Below are positions 44,782 through 52,984 of a DNA stretch of 64,000 bases, piece after piece (positions within the stretch are counted from its first letter, which is position 1; each line of letters opens with the position of its first letter). The stretch spans positions 372,001-436,000 of the forward strand of contig CAVVZZ010000015.1 of NCBI GenBank assembly GCA_963752915.1, read 5' to 3'. The DNA is from DATJPR01 sp963752915 (lineage in GTDB: Bacteria; Bacteroidota; Ignavibacteria; UBA10030; UBA6906). The notes beneath the pieces were generated by a model. It had not been told where the DNA came from and ran no database searches. It saw only the letters and a list, made by a program, of their open reading frames with translations. The position numbers and the translations under genes are program-made.

Positions 44782-46527
44782 ATGAAGAAGAAAGAAGCGA
44801 AATCTCAACCTCGAGTCCTTCCCAAATGCTCTACAAGCATACAAGGATTGGATGACATCACAGGCGGCGGGCTACCGAAAGGCAGGGCGACGCTTATCTG
44901 CGGCGGAGCGGGGTGCGGAAAGACACTCTTTGCCATGGAGTTTCTCGTCCACGGGGCAACGCAATTCAATGAACGAGGGGTCTTCGTTTCTTTCGAGGAA
45001 ACACAGGATGAACTCGCGGCAAACGTTGCTTCGTTGGGGTTCGATTTGGACGGGCTCATAGAGCGCAAAAAAATCAGGGTTGAGCACATTCATATTAAAC
45101 AGGGCGACATCGAAGAAGTCGGTAAATACGATTTGGAGAGTCTGTTTATCGGGATCCACCAGGCAATTGAGAGCATCGGCGCTAAACGTGTCGTGCTGGA
45201 TACGACGGAATCGCTCTTTTCCGCGCTGCCAAATCCTCGCCTGCTTCGCACGGAACTGCACCGGTTATTGTCCTGGTTGAAAAAGAAGGGCATCACAACA
45301 GTACTCACTGCAGAGCGGGGCGAAGGGACCCTTACGCGTCAAGGTTTGGAAGAATACGTCTCGGATTGTGTCATTCTGCTCGATCACCGCGTGAGCGACC
45401 AATCATCCATACGGCGGCTGCGCATTGTCAAATATCGTGGTTCAACACACGGTACGAACGAGTACCCGTTCCTTATTGATCAAGACGGTTTTTCCGTCCT
45501 GCCTGTGACTTCCCTCGGACTGAACTACTCCTCTTCCCACCAGAGAATTTCCAGCGGTATTCCGCGGCTCGACACAATGCTTTCCGGCAAAGGGTACTTT
45601 CGCGGCAGTACAGTGCTTGTGTCAGGCACTGCCGGTACGGGCAAGACGAGCATTGCCTCGCAGTTTGTTGATGCGGCATGCAAGAGGGGTGAACGCGTTC
45701 TGTTCTTTACGTTCGAAGAATCCTCCAGTCAGCTTGTGCGTAACATGCGTTCGATCGGAATACATTTAGAACCATGGGTAAAAAAAGGATTGCTTCAGTT
45801 TCACGCAACCCGCCCGACGAACTATGGATTGGAAACTCACTTGACGACAAGCATCAAATTGATTAATGAATTTAAACCCGGCGTGGTTGTCCTCGATCCC
45901 ATTAATGCATTCGTCATAGGAGAGAATCACTCTGAGGTCAAAACAATGTTGCTGCGCCTTGTGGATTTTCTGAAGATGAAGCGGGTCACTGCGTTCTTCA
46001 CAAGTCTCACTTCGGCAAGCGAAAATGTGGAGATTACCGATGTGTACATCTCATCCTTGATCGATACGTGGTTGCTCCTCCGTGACATTGAAATTGGAGG
46101 CGAACGGAACAGGGGATTGTATGTGTTGAAATCCCGCGGCATGGAACACTCGAATCAGATCCGTGAGTTCAGGCTGACGAACCATGGTATCGAACTGCTT
46201 GATGTCTATGTCGGGCCGGGGGGGGTATTGACCGGTTCGGCGCGCCTCTCGCAAGAGACGAGAGATGATGCGGAACAACTCTCGCGCCAGCAGGAAGTCG
46301 TCCGGAAACAGATTGGATTAGAGCGCAAGCGTAAAGCAATGGAAGCCCAGATTGTTCTGCTGCGATCCGAATTTGAAGCTGAAGAATCAGATGCACTCAA
46401 AGTCATCGGGATCGACAAAGCAAGAAATGAACGCTTCAGTAACGATAGAGCAAGAATGGCCAAAAGCCGGAAAGGTGATGTGAATACCAGAGCAACCGGT
46501 AGGAAAGTGGCCAAAGCGAGTGTGTGA
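44782..46527 (+). CDS. KaiC-like double-domain ATPase
   Basis: A 581-residue RecA-type protein with two KaiC domains. Walker A motifs are GGAGCGKT (41-48) and GTAGTGKT (282-289). The catalytic Glu pairs are present in FVSFEETQDEL and FTFEESSSQL. At the position of the KaiC phosphorylation pair the sequence reads VYISSLIDTW (Ser424-Ser425), against Ser-Thr in cyanobacteria. The last ~75 residues form a charged coiled coil. There is no kaiA or kaiB in the window, so a clock should not be assumed; KaiC homologues in other bacteria are tied to stress and metabolic adaptation. It sits between phosphoketolase and aldolase genes. Confidence 0.9.
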   Translation: MKKKEAKSQPRVLPKCSTSIQGLDDITGGGLPKGRATLICGGAGCGKTLFAMEFLVHGATQFNERGVFVSFEETQDELAANVASLGFDLDGLIERKKIRVEHIHIKQGDIEEVGKYDLESLFIGIHQAIESIGAKRVVLDTTESLFSALPNPRLLRTELHRLLSWLKKKGITTVLTAERGEGTLTRQGLEEYVSDCVILLDHRVSDQSSIRRLRIVKYRGSTHGTNEYPFLIDQDGFSVLPVTSLGLNYSSSHQRISSGIPRLDTMLSGKGYFRGSTVLVSGTAGTGKTSIASQFVDAACKRGERVLFFTFEESSSQLVRNMRSIGIHLEPWVKKGLLQFHATRPTNYGLETHLTTSIKLINEFKPGVVVLDPINAFVIGENHSEVKTMLLRLVDFLKMKRVTAFFTSLTSASENVEITDVYISSLIDTWLLLRDIEIGGERNRGLYVLKSRGMEHSNQIREFRLTNHGIELLDVYVGPGGVLTGSARLSQETRDDAEQLSRQQEVVRKQIGLERKRKAMEAQIVLLRSEFEAEESDALKVIGIDKARNERFSNDRARMAKSRKGDVNTRATGRKVAKASV

Positions 46528-46590
46528 AGCTGTGGTCACTTGCCAGGTTGAAAACAATTCATTGATGGTGATGTCACCGCAGGATTGCCA

Positions 46591-47619
46591 ATGAACGTGC
46601 AAGGGCTTGTGGAGACCGCGAGAGCGCTGGTGGCCGGCGACAAAGGGCTGTTGGCGATGGATGAAAGCAATCCAACATGCAACAAACGTTTCGCCAAATT
46701 GGGGATTCCCCAGACCGAGGAAGCCCGGCGCGCTTATCGGGAATTGATTGTGACCACGCCCGGTCTCGGTGAGAGCATTAGTGGCGCAATCCTTTACGAC
46801 GAGACGATCCGTCAGCAAAATAAAGATGGTACCCGCTTCGTCAAGGTTATCACCGATGCGGGGATTATCCCCGGCATCAAGGTTGACACCGGTGCGAAGG
46901 ACATGGCGGGTCACCCGGGAGAGAAATTAACGGAAGGACTGGACGGTTTGCGCGACCGCCTCAAGGAGTATTATCACATGGGCGCACGTTTTGCCAAGTG
47001 GCGAGCCGTGATTTCTGTCGGCGATGGCATCCCCACCCGGGGTTGCATCGAGGCAAACGCGCAAGCGTTGGCACGCTATGCCGCTTTGTGCCAGGAGGCC
47101 GGATTGGTCCCGGTCGTCGAGCCGGAAGTACTCATGGACGGCGGGCATACACTGGAGCGGTGCAGCGAAGTGACAGAGGAAGTCCTGCGAACGGTTTTCA
47201 ACCAACTTTACACTCAACGGGTGATGCCGGAAGGGATGATCCTGAAGCCCAACATGGTGCTCCCGGGATTGGGCTGTCCCAGGCAGGAAACGGTGGACGA
47301 GGTGTCCGATGTCACGGTGCAGTGTCTCCTGCGGGCTGTTCCCGCGGCAGTTCCGGGGATCGCGTTCCTGTCGGGCGGCCAATCGAGCGAACTCGCCTCG
47401 GCCCGTTTGAATGCCATGAATAGAAGATTCACGTCGCGACTCCCTTGGGAGTTGGCGTTTTCATTTGCCCGTGCAATCCAGCAACCGGCGTTGGACATCT
47501 GGCAAGGTAAAGAGGCCAACGTGTCAGCGGCACAGCAAGCTCTGTATCACCGAGCAATGTGCAACCGGGCTGCCCGCCGTGGCGAATACAATGCCGCAAT
47601 GGAAAGGGTGTGGGCATGA
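46591..47619 (+). CDS. Class I fructose-bisphosphate aldolase
   Basis: A 342-residue Schiff-base aldolase of the eukaryote-like class I type. It shows GDKGLLAMDESNPTCNKRFA at the N-terminus, GIIPGIKVDTGAKDMAGHPG, and GMILKPNMVLPGLGCPRQET, which has the active-site Lys, plus FLSGGQSSELASARLNAMN. It cleaves fructose 1,6-bisphosphate to triose phosphates or works in reverse. AGGA is 6 bases upstream of ATG 46591. Its stop TGA overlaps the ATG of the proton pump gene (ATGA at 47616-47619), so the two are probably translated together. Confidence 0.94.
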   Translation: MNVQGLVETARALVAGDKGLLAMDESNPTCNKRFAKLGIPQTEEARRAYRELIVTTPGLGESISGAILYDETIRQQNKDGTRFVKVITDAGIIPGIKVDTGAKDMAGHPGEKLTEGLDGLRDRLKEYYHMGARFAKWRAVISVGDGIPTRGCIEANAQALARYAALCQEAGLVPVVEPEVLMDGGHTLERCSEVTEEVLRTVFNQLYTQRVMPEGMILKPNMVLPGLGCPRQETVDEVSDVTVQCLLRAVPAAVPGIAFLSGGQSSELASARLNAMNRRFTSRLPWELAFSFARAIQQPALDIWQGKEANVSAAQQALYHRAMCNRAARRGEYNAAMERVWA

Positions 47620-50201
47620 CCGCAAGTGTCCCGCAACCCGACATCGCCTCCGCTTCGGTTCCCGACACGCTCGCGGCGCTCCGCGTGAACCCCGACACCG
47701 GGCTCACGCACGCGGAGGTGGACCTCCGCCGGAAGGAGTCCGGCTTCAACGAAGTGGCCGAAAAACATACGCACCCGGCCCTGATGTTTCTCGGCAAATT
47801 CTGGGGTCTGTCGGCGTGGATGCTTGAATTGATCATGGTGCTATCGGCAGCGCTGGGGAAATTCTCTGATCTCGTGATCGTAGGCGTACTGCTGGTTGTC
47901 AATGCCGTATTGGGTTTTATGCAGGAGCATCGGGCTGCCGGCGTTGTCGAGACGCTGCGGCGACGGTTGCAGGTAAGTGCGCGTGTCCTGCGCGACGCGG
48001 CCTGGCAGGTCATTCCCTCCCGGGATCTTGTTCCGGGCGATATTGTTCGTGTCCGGCCGGGCGATATCATTCCGGCCGATGTCAAGCTCCTCACCGGAGC
48101 GTTGAGCGTTGACCAGTCGGCTCTCACCGGCGAGTCAAAGGATGCCGACAAGGCTCCGGGCGAAGTACTCTCTTCGGGGTCCGTCGTTCGGCGGGGCGAG
48201 GGCAACGGCGTGGTCTTGCTGACCGGGGCGAAAACCTATTTTGGCCGCACCACCGAGCTGGTGCAGCAAGCCCGGCCGAAACTGCACATCGAAGCGGTGG
48301 TTGCCAAGGTTGTCCGCTGGCTCTTCGTCATCGTCGGCGCGCTGCTGAGTGTGGTGATCGTGCTGTCGTTGATTCACGGCGCACCGCTCCTGGAGATGGT
48401 TCCCCTCATCCTCGTGTTGTTGATGAGCGCGGTGCCGGTCGCCCTCCCCGCAATGTTTACCGTCAGCATGGCCGTCGGTTCGAGGGAACTGGCGAAGCGC
48501 GGCGTGCTTGTCACGCGGCTCAGCGCGGCGGAGGATGCCGCGACAATGGACGTCCTCTGCGTGGATAAGACAGGCACGATCACGATGAACCGACTGGCTG
48601 TCACCGGCGTGATTCCGCTGGAGCATGCATCGGAATCCGAAGTTCTGTTTGCCGGCGCGCTTGCGTCTCAAGAAGCCAACCAGGATCCGATTGACCTGGC
48701 ATTCCTCGCCGTGGCAAAGGAGCGGCACATTTTCGACAACCTTCCCAAGGTCGCGCCGGTCTCCTTCGCGCCCTTTGATGCGAAAAACCGGCGGACGGAG
48801 GCCGTCGTCGAACAGAACGGACAACGGCTGCGCGTGATGAAAGGTGCTGTGCGAACCGTCGCGGAGGCCTGTGAACTTCAGCCGCCGGCGATTGAGGCGT
48901 TGGAGGCGCGGGTCAGCGAATCGGCGCTGAAAGGCTATCGGACACTGGCGGTGGCGCGCGGGCCTGAATCGGGTACCCCCGTTTTGCTCGGATTGGTGAC
49001 ACTCTATGATCCGCCCCGGGCGGATGCGAAACAACTCATCGCCGAACTCCGGGACCTGGGAGTTCCGGTGAAGATGCTTACCGGTGATGCGTTGGCGGTG
49101 GCGGGCGAAATCGCGCGCGGAGTTGGGCTGCCCAATATCCGGCGCGTGGCGGATCTGAAGGCCGCGGGTTCTCAAGCCGGCAACGAGGCGGTGGACCTGT
49201 TGGCGGGTGCAGATGGTTTTGCCGAGGTGTATCCGGAGGACAAGTATATCGTCGTGCAGCACCTCCAGGCCGCAGGACACGTGACGGGCATGACGGGTGA
49301 TGGCGTCAACGACGCACCCGCCCTCCGCCAGGCCGAAGTAGGGATCGCCGTCAGCACCGCCACCGACGTGGCCAAGGGCGCCGCAAGCGTCGTCCTGACC
49401 GAACCGGGCTTGACGAACATCGTGGCGCTGGTCGAGCAGGGGCGGACCATCTACCAGAGAATTCTGACCTGGATCATCAACAAGATCAGCCGGACGCTTC
49501 TGAAGGCGGCCTTCGTGGCTATTGCCTTCGTAGTGACCGGGAAGTTTGTCGTCTCCGCTTTCGCGATGCTGCTGCTCGTCTTTGTGATGGACTTCGCAAC
49601 GATCGCCCTGGCCACCGACCGCGTTCGGCCGTCCAAGAGGCCGGAGACGTGGGCCATCGGGGGCTTCATCAGGGTTTCCGTAGTCCTCGGCATCGCCATG
49701 GTGGCGGAAACGCTCTTGTTCCTGTGGGTTGGCTGGTCGCGTTTTGGTTTGGCTACGGATAGCAATGCTCTCTGTACCTTCAGCTTTCTGACGCTGCTCT
49801 ATTTTTGCGTTTTTTCCATTGTATCCGTGCGTGAACGAGACTGGTTCTGGACGACGAAGCCCAGCAATACCTTCATGCTGTCGCTCATCGCGGGAGCGGT
49901 CGTGGGCACCGTCCTGACGTACGTGGGTCTGCCTGGACTCATGCCGTTGCCCTGGTGGCAGACGTTTGTCATCCTTGCATATTCCGCTGTCGCGTGCCTC
50001 GGCGTGAATGAGGCCGTGAAGGTTGGAATGATCACGTCGCGTGTTCTGATCACCGTGGCCAGGACACCGTCCGATTTGACCCCGCAGATCGCCAGGCGTG
50101 CCTATGAACTGTATGAGCAGCGAGGCCGCCAGGACGGTCGAGCAGTTCAGGACTGGGAGAAGGCTGAGCAGGAGATCCGGAAGGATGTGCCCCGAAAATA
50201 A
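47616..50201 (+). CDS. Plasma-membrane proton-efflux P-type ATPase (P3A)
   Basis: An 861-residue P-type ATPase. It has an N-terminal cation-ATPase domain with KESGFNEVAEKHTHPALMFL, an actuator domain with VDQSALTGESK (TGES), the phosphorylation motif CVDKTGTITMNRL (Asp317), the hinge MTGDGVNDAPALRQAEVGIA, and about ten membrane helices. The plant/fungal P3A type pumps protons out at the cost of ATP. Such pumps are uncommon in bacteria and could serve acid survival, counteracting the acetate made by phosphoketolase and acetate kinase. Its start overlaps the aldolase stop by four bases. Confidence 0.93.
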   Translation: MTASVPQPDIASASVPDTLAALRVNPDTGLTHAEVDLRRKESGFNEVAEKHTHPALMFLGKFWGLSAWMLELIMVLSAALGKFSDLVIVGVLLVVNAVLGFMQEHRAAGVVETLRRRLQVSARVLRDAAWQVIPSRDLVPGDIVRVRPGDIIPADVKLLTGALSVDQSALTGESKDADKAPGEVLSSGSVVRRGEGNGVVLLTGAKTYFGRTTELVQQARPKLHIEAVVAKVVRWLFVIVGALLSVVIVLSLIHGAPLLEMVPLILVLLMSAVPVALPAMFTVSMAVGSRELAKRGVLVTRLSAAEDAATMDVLCVDKTGTITMNRLAVTGVIPLEHASESEVLFAGALASQEANQDPIDLAFLAVAKERHIFDNLPKVAPVSFAPFDAKNRRTEAVVEQNGQRLRVMKGAVRTVAEACELQPPAIEALEARVSESALKGYRTLAVARGPESGTPVLLGLVTLYDPPRADAKQLIAELRDLGVPVKMLTGDALAVAGEIARGVGLPNIRRVADLKAAGSQAGNEAVDLLAGADGFAEVYPEDKYIVVQHLQAAGHVTGMTGDGVNDAPALRQAEVGIAVSTATDVAKGAASVVLTEPGLTNIVALVEQGRTIYQRILTWIINKISRTLLKAAFVAIAFVVTGKFVVSAFAMLLLVFVMDFATIALATDRVRPSKRPETWAIGGFIRVSVVLGIAMVAETLLFLWVGWSRFGLATDSNALCTFSFLTLLYFCVFSIVSVRERDWFWTTKPSNTFMLSLIAGAVVGTVLTYVGLPGLMPLPWWQTFVILAYSAVACLGVNEAVKVGMITSRVLITVARTPSDLTPQIARRAYELYEQRGRQDGRAVQDWEKAEQEIRKDVPRK

Positions 50202-50243
50202 TCCGACATGCCAACACGGCTGACGGCGAGCGCCCGCGTTCGA

Positions 50244-50302
50244 GGGGTTAACCACTTCTTCATCCGTTCGGGCGATTCTTTTGATGGTCTTTCTTGTATA
50301 CT
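50244..50302 (+). promoter_or_regulatory. Stress-regulon promoter element, copy 3
   Basis: GGGGTTAAC, then CTTCATCC 7 bases after TTA, 8 bases, GATTCTT, a 16-base spacer, then TATACT at 50297-50302. The start codon of the 98-residue protein gene follows 74 bases later, and sodB, gnd and zwf lie downstream in the same direction. Confidence 0.78.
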
Positions 50303-50375
50303 TTGTTTGCCGCCTTGGCTATCGGAGGGAGACCTTCCGAGCCCGGGTTCACCCACATTCCCAAGGAAACATGCG

Positions 50376-50672
50376 ATGACAAAAACGAAGGTGGACAAAC
50401 TCGCCGAATATGTAACTCGTGATAGTATTATGAAACTGCTTTCCGACAGTGAGATCGGGAGCATCTCCACTGCCGAAACAAAAGCCCATCTCACGGATGG
50501 CGACGAGTATCTCGATTTTGAGCGACTCGATCACGGAGTGCAGCGAGCGACTGCGACAGCGACGCCAATGGGCCGTTTGCTTCCGAAAAGAGCTGTACGC
50601 GAGAAAACTTGGGGGAAGATTCTCAGGCGGTTGTCGATATCGGAAAATGCGATAACGGACGCCGGCAGATGA
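50376..50672 (+). CDS. Small conserved protein of unknown function (98 residues)
   Basis: A 98-residue charged protein: VTRDSIMKLLSDSEIGSIST, then AETKAHLTDGDEYLDFERLD, HGVQRATA and a basic C-terminus. Short proteins with the pattern DGDEYLDLE...GVQRA occur in stress islands of unrelated environmental bacteria, but I know no function. AAGGAAA precedes the ATG; the longer frame from 50208 reads through promoter copy 3 and is rejected. It is the first gene behind that promoter, ahead of superoxide dismutase. Bases 50673-50831 hold only a weak hydrophobic TTG frame (50722-50853). Confidence 0.7.
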   Translation: MTKTKVDKLAEYVTRDSIMKLLSDSEIGSISTAETKAHLTDGDEYLDFERLDHGVQRATATATPMGRLLPKRAVREKTWGKILRRLSISENAITDAGR

Positions 50673-50831
50673 AGGAGAATCCTGTCTTTCTTGTGCAGCA
50701 AGAGGAAAGGCACTGTCGGCCTTGCGCATCCCGATCATTCCAGTTCTCAGTCTCGCGGTTCTCGCTGCGTATGGCGGCTATCTGTGGGATAGTAGAACCG
50801 TGATTTTTTCCATCAGCACATCGGAGGAACT

Positions 50832-51455
50832 ATGCAGAGCCATGCCACAATGAAGAGTTCATCGCTGATGCTCCTGCCGTCGCTGCCCTACGCGGACAAC
50901 GCGCTGAGCCCAGTAATCTCGGCCCATACGATTGGTTTCCACTACGGCAAGCATCACAAGGGATACGTCGAAAACCTGAACAAGTTGATCGCAGAGACGG
51001 AGTACGCGGACATGCCGTTGGAAAAGATTCTCGTATCGACGGCCGGCAAAGCGGACAAAACCGCGATCTTCAATAATGCGGCGCAAGCATGGAATCACAC
51101 GTTTTACTGGCGCAGTCTGAGGCCGAAGGGCGGTGCAGCACCGTCGGTGCCCTTGAAGCAAAAAATCGTGTCCGCCTTCGGCAGCCTGGATGCATGCAAA
51201 AAGGAGTTGGCCGCCGCGGCGATGGCCCAGTTCGGGAGTGGGTGGGCTTGGCTCGTGCTCGATGGCGACAAGCTCAGGGTGGTGAAAACCAGCAACGCAG
51301 ATACCCCGATGACCACCGGCATGAAGGCGATATTGACCATCGACTTATGGGAACACGCCTACTACCTGGACTACCAAAACAAACGCGCGGACTATGTGAA
51401 CGCGGTGTTGGATGATCTGATGAATTGGGATTTCGCCGCAGAGAACATCGGTTAA
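50832..51455 (+). CDS. sodB: Superoxide dismutase, Fe/Mn family
   Basis: A 207-residue enzyme converting superoxide to peroxide and oxygen. Metal ligands are in FHYGKHHKGYVENLN, AAQAWNHTFYWRSL, and LTIDLWEHAYYLDYQNKR (Asp and His). The middle GSGWAWLVLDGDKLRVVKTS is typical. FNNAAQAWNHTFYW and AMAQFGSGWAW favour the iron type. GGAGGA lies 5 bases before ATG 50832. No signal peptide is present, so it is cytoplasmic. It is expressed with the oxidative pentose phosphate genes that follow, which supply NADPH for peroxide defence. Confidence 0.93.
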   Translation: MQSHATMKSSSLMLLPSLPYADNALSPVISAHTIGFHYGKHHKGYVENLNKLIAETEYADMPLEKILVSTAGKADKTAIFNNAAQAWNHTFYWRSLRPKGGAAPSVPLKQKIVSAFGSLDACKKELAAAAMAQFGSGWAWLVLDGDKLRVVKTSNADTPMTTGMKAILTIDLWEHAYYLDYQNKRADYVNAVLDDLMNWDFAAENIG

Positions 51456-51502
51456 TGGTTGATCGAACAGTCGCACATGATCCAGCGAGGAGAGCTGAAA
51501 GG

Positions 51503-52984
51503 ATGAAGATGAGAATCGATTCCACCATATTCCACACACCCCTCTTGGCCAAAATCGTGACCAAAAAGCAGCCTCAACAACGGTGTGAAATGGGAATGGT
51601 CGGCCTGGGTGTCATGGGCCGCAATATGGTGCTGAACATGGCCGACCATGGCTGCCCGGTTGCGGGTTATGACAAAGACCAGGCCAAAGTCGGCGCGCTG
51701 CGGAAGGAAGCGGCCGAGCGTAACGTTCGCGGCGCGACGAACATCGTCGATTTCGTTGCACTGCTCCGCAAACCCCGAGCCATCATGATGCTCGTCCCCG
51801 CGGGTCCCACTGTCGACGCCGTTATCAAGGATCTGTTGCCGCACCTGGAGAAAGGTGATCTCATCATCGATGCCGGAAACTCCTACTTCAAGGATACCGA
51901 TTTGCGCGCCCGCACTCTGAAGGCGAGAGGGATTGAATTTATCGGCGTGGGCGTGTCGGGAGGTGAAGAAGGTGCGCGTCATGGGCCAAGCATCATGCCC
52001 GGTGGACCGAAAGAAGCATACGAACGGGTCCGTTCAGTCTTTGAAGCTGCCGCGGCGAAAGTCAACAACGATCCGTGTGTGACGTGGCTTGGCCCGGGAT
52101 CGGCCGGTCACTTCGTGAAGATGGTCCACAACGGTATTGAATACGGTGTCATGCAATTGATCGCCGAGACATACGACCTGATGAAACGTGGATTAGGGTT
52201 GAACGATGATGAAATGCACGACGCGTATGCCTTATGGAACAACGGTGAACTCAATAGCTATCTCATTGAGATCACCGGGCATATCTTCACCAAACAGGAC
52301 GAGCAGACCGGCAAGCGGTTCATCGACGAAATCCTCGACGTGGCCAGGCAGAAGGGCACCGGTATGTGGACGTCGCAGAGCGCAATGGAATTGCAGGTCC
52401 CTGTCCCAACGATCGATGTGGCCGTCGCCATGCGCGACTTGTCGGTGTTTGCGAAAGAGCGCGAGCAGGGGAGAGCGATGTATCAGCGGCCCATGCGGCG
52501 TATCACGGATGATCATGGCGCATTTTTGGCCAGCCTTGGGCGTGCGCTCTTCTCCGGGACAATGATTGTGTATGCTCAAGGAATGGCGCTCCTGGCGGCT
52601 GCATCAATCAAATACGAGTATCACCTTGACCTTGAGGCAGTGGCGCGGATCTGGCGTGGCGGCTGCATCATCCGCTCAGCGCTGCTGGAGGATATCTGCG
52701 CAGCGTTCCACTCGAATCATGACCTTTCTAATCTGCTCCTGGATCCCGACTTGGCAAAGAGCATTGTCGAACATCAGGAAGATTTGCGTCTTGTGATATG
52801 CCGGGCGGCCGAGTCGGGGGTGCCCACTCCGGGGCTGATGGTTTCACTGGGATATCTTGATGCCTATCGCAGCGCCTGGCTGCCGGCCAATCTCACTCAG
52901 GCCCAACGAGACTACTTCGGGGCACACACCTATGAGCGCGTTGATGCCAAAGGCGTGTTTCACACTGAATGGGAGGCGAAGTGA
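51503..52984 (+). CDS. gnd: 6-phosphogluconate dehydrogenase, decarboxylating
   Basis: A ~493-residue enzyme turning 6-phosphogluconate into ribulose 5-phosphate, CO2 and NADPH. It has the Rossmann motif GMVGLGVMGRNMVLNMADHG, IGVGVSGGEEGARHGPSIMP, the catalytic HFVKMVHNGIEYGVMQLIAE (Lys and Asn), and a C-terminal GYLDAYRSAWLPANLTQAQR. It carries about 27 residues before the Rossmann core, longer than usual; ATG 51509 is an alternative start. The stop overlaps the GTG start of zwf (GTGA at 52981-52984). Confidence 0.94.
   Translation: MKMRIDSTIFHTPLLAKIVTKKQPQQRCEMGMVGLGVMGRNMVLNMADHGCPVAGYDKDQAKVGALRKEAAERNVRGATNIVDFVALLRKPRAIMMLVPAGPTVDAVIKDLLPHLEKGDLIIDAGNSYFKDTDLRARTLKARGIEFIGVGVSGGEEGARHGPSIMPGGPKEAYERVRSVFEAAAAKVNNDPCVTWLGPGSAGHFVKMVHNGIEYGVMQLIAETYDLMKRGLGLNDDEMHDAYALWNNGELNSYLIEITGHIFTKQDEQTGKRFIDEILDVARQKGTGMWTSQSAMELQVPVPTIDVAVAMRDLSVFAKEREQGRAMYQRPMRRITDDHGAFLASLGRALFSGTMIVYAQGMALLAAASIKYEYHLDLEAVARIWRGGCIIRSALLEDICAAFHSNHDLSNLLLDPDLAKSIVEHQEDLRLVICRAAESGVPTPGLMVSLGYLDAYRSAWLPANLTQAQRDYFGAHTYERVDAKGVFHTEWEAK

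Noticed and set aside
44782..46527. Circadian clock locus
   Set aside because: Only a KaiC-like protein is present; no kaiA or kaiB, and the phosphosite and tail differ.
50722..50853. TTG frame with a hydrophobic stretch (IPIIPVLSLAVLAAYGGYLW) before sodB
   Set aside because: The start is weak, the frame overlaps the sodB start, and no family is recognised. It could be a remnant, but evidence is too thin for a feature.
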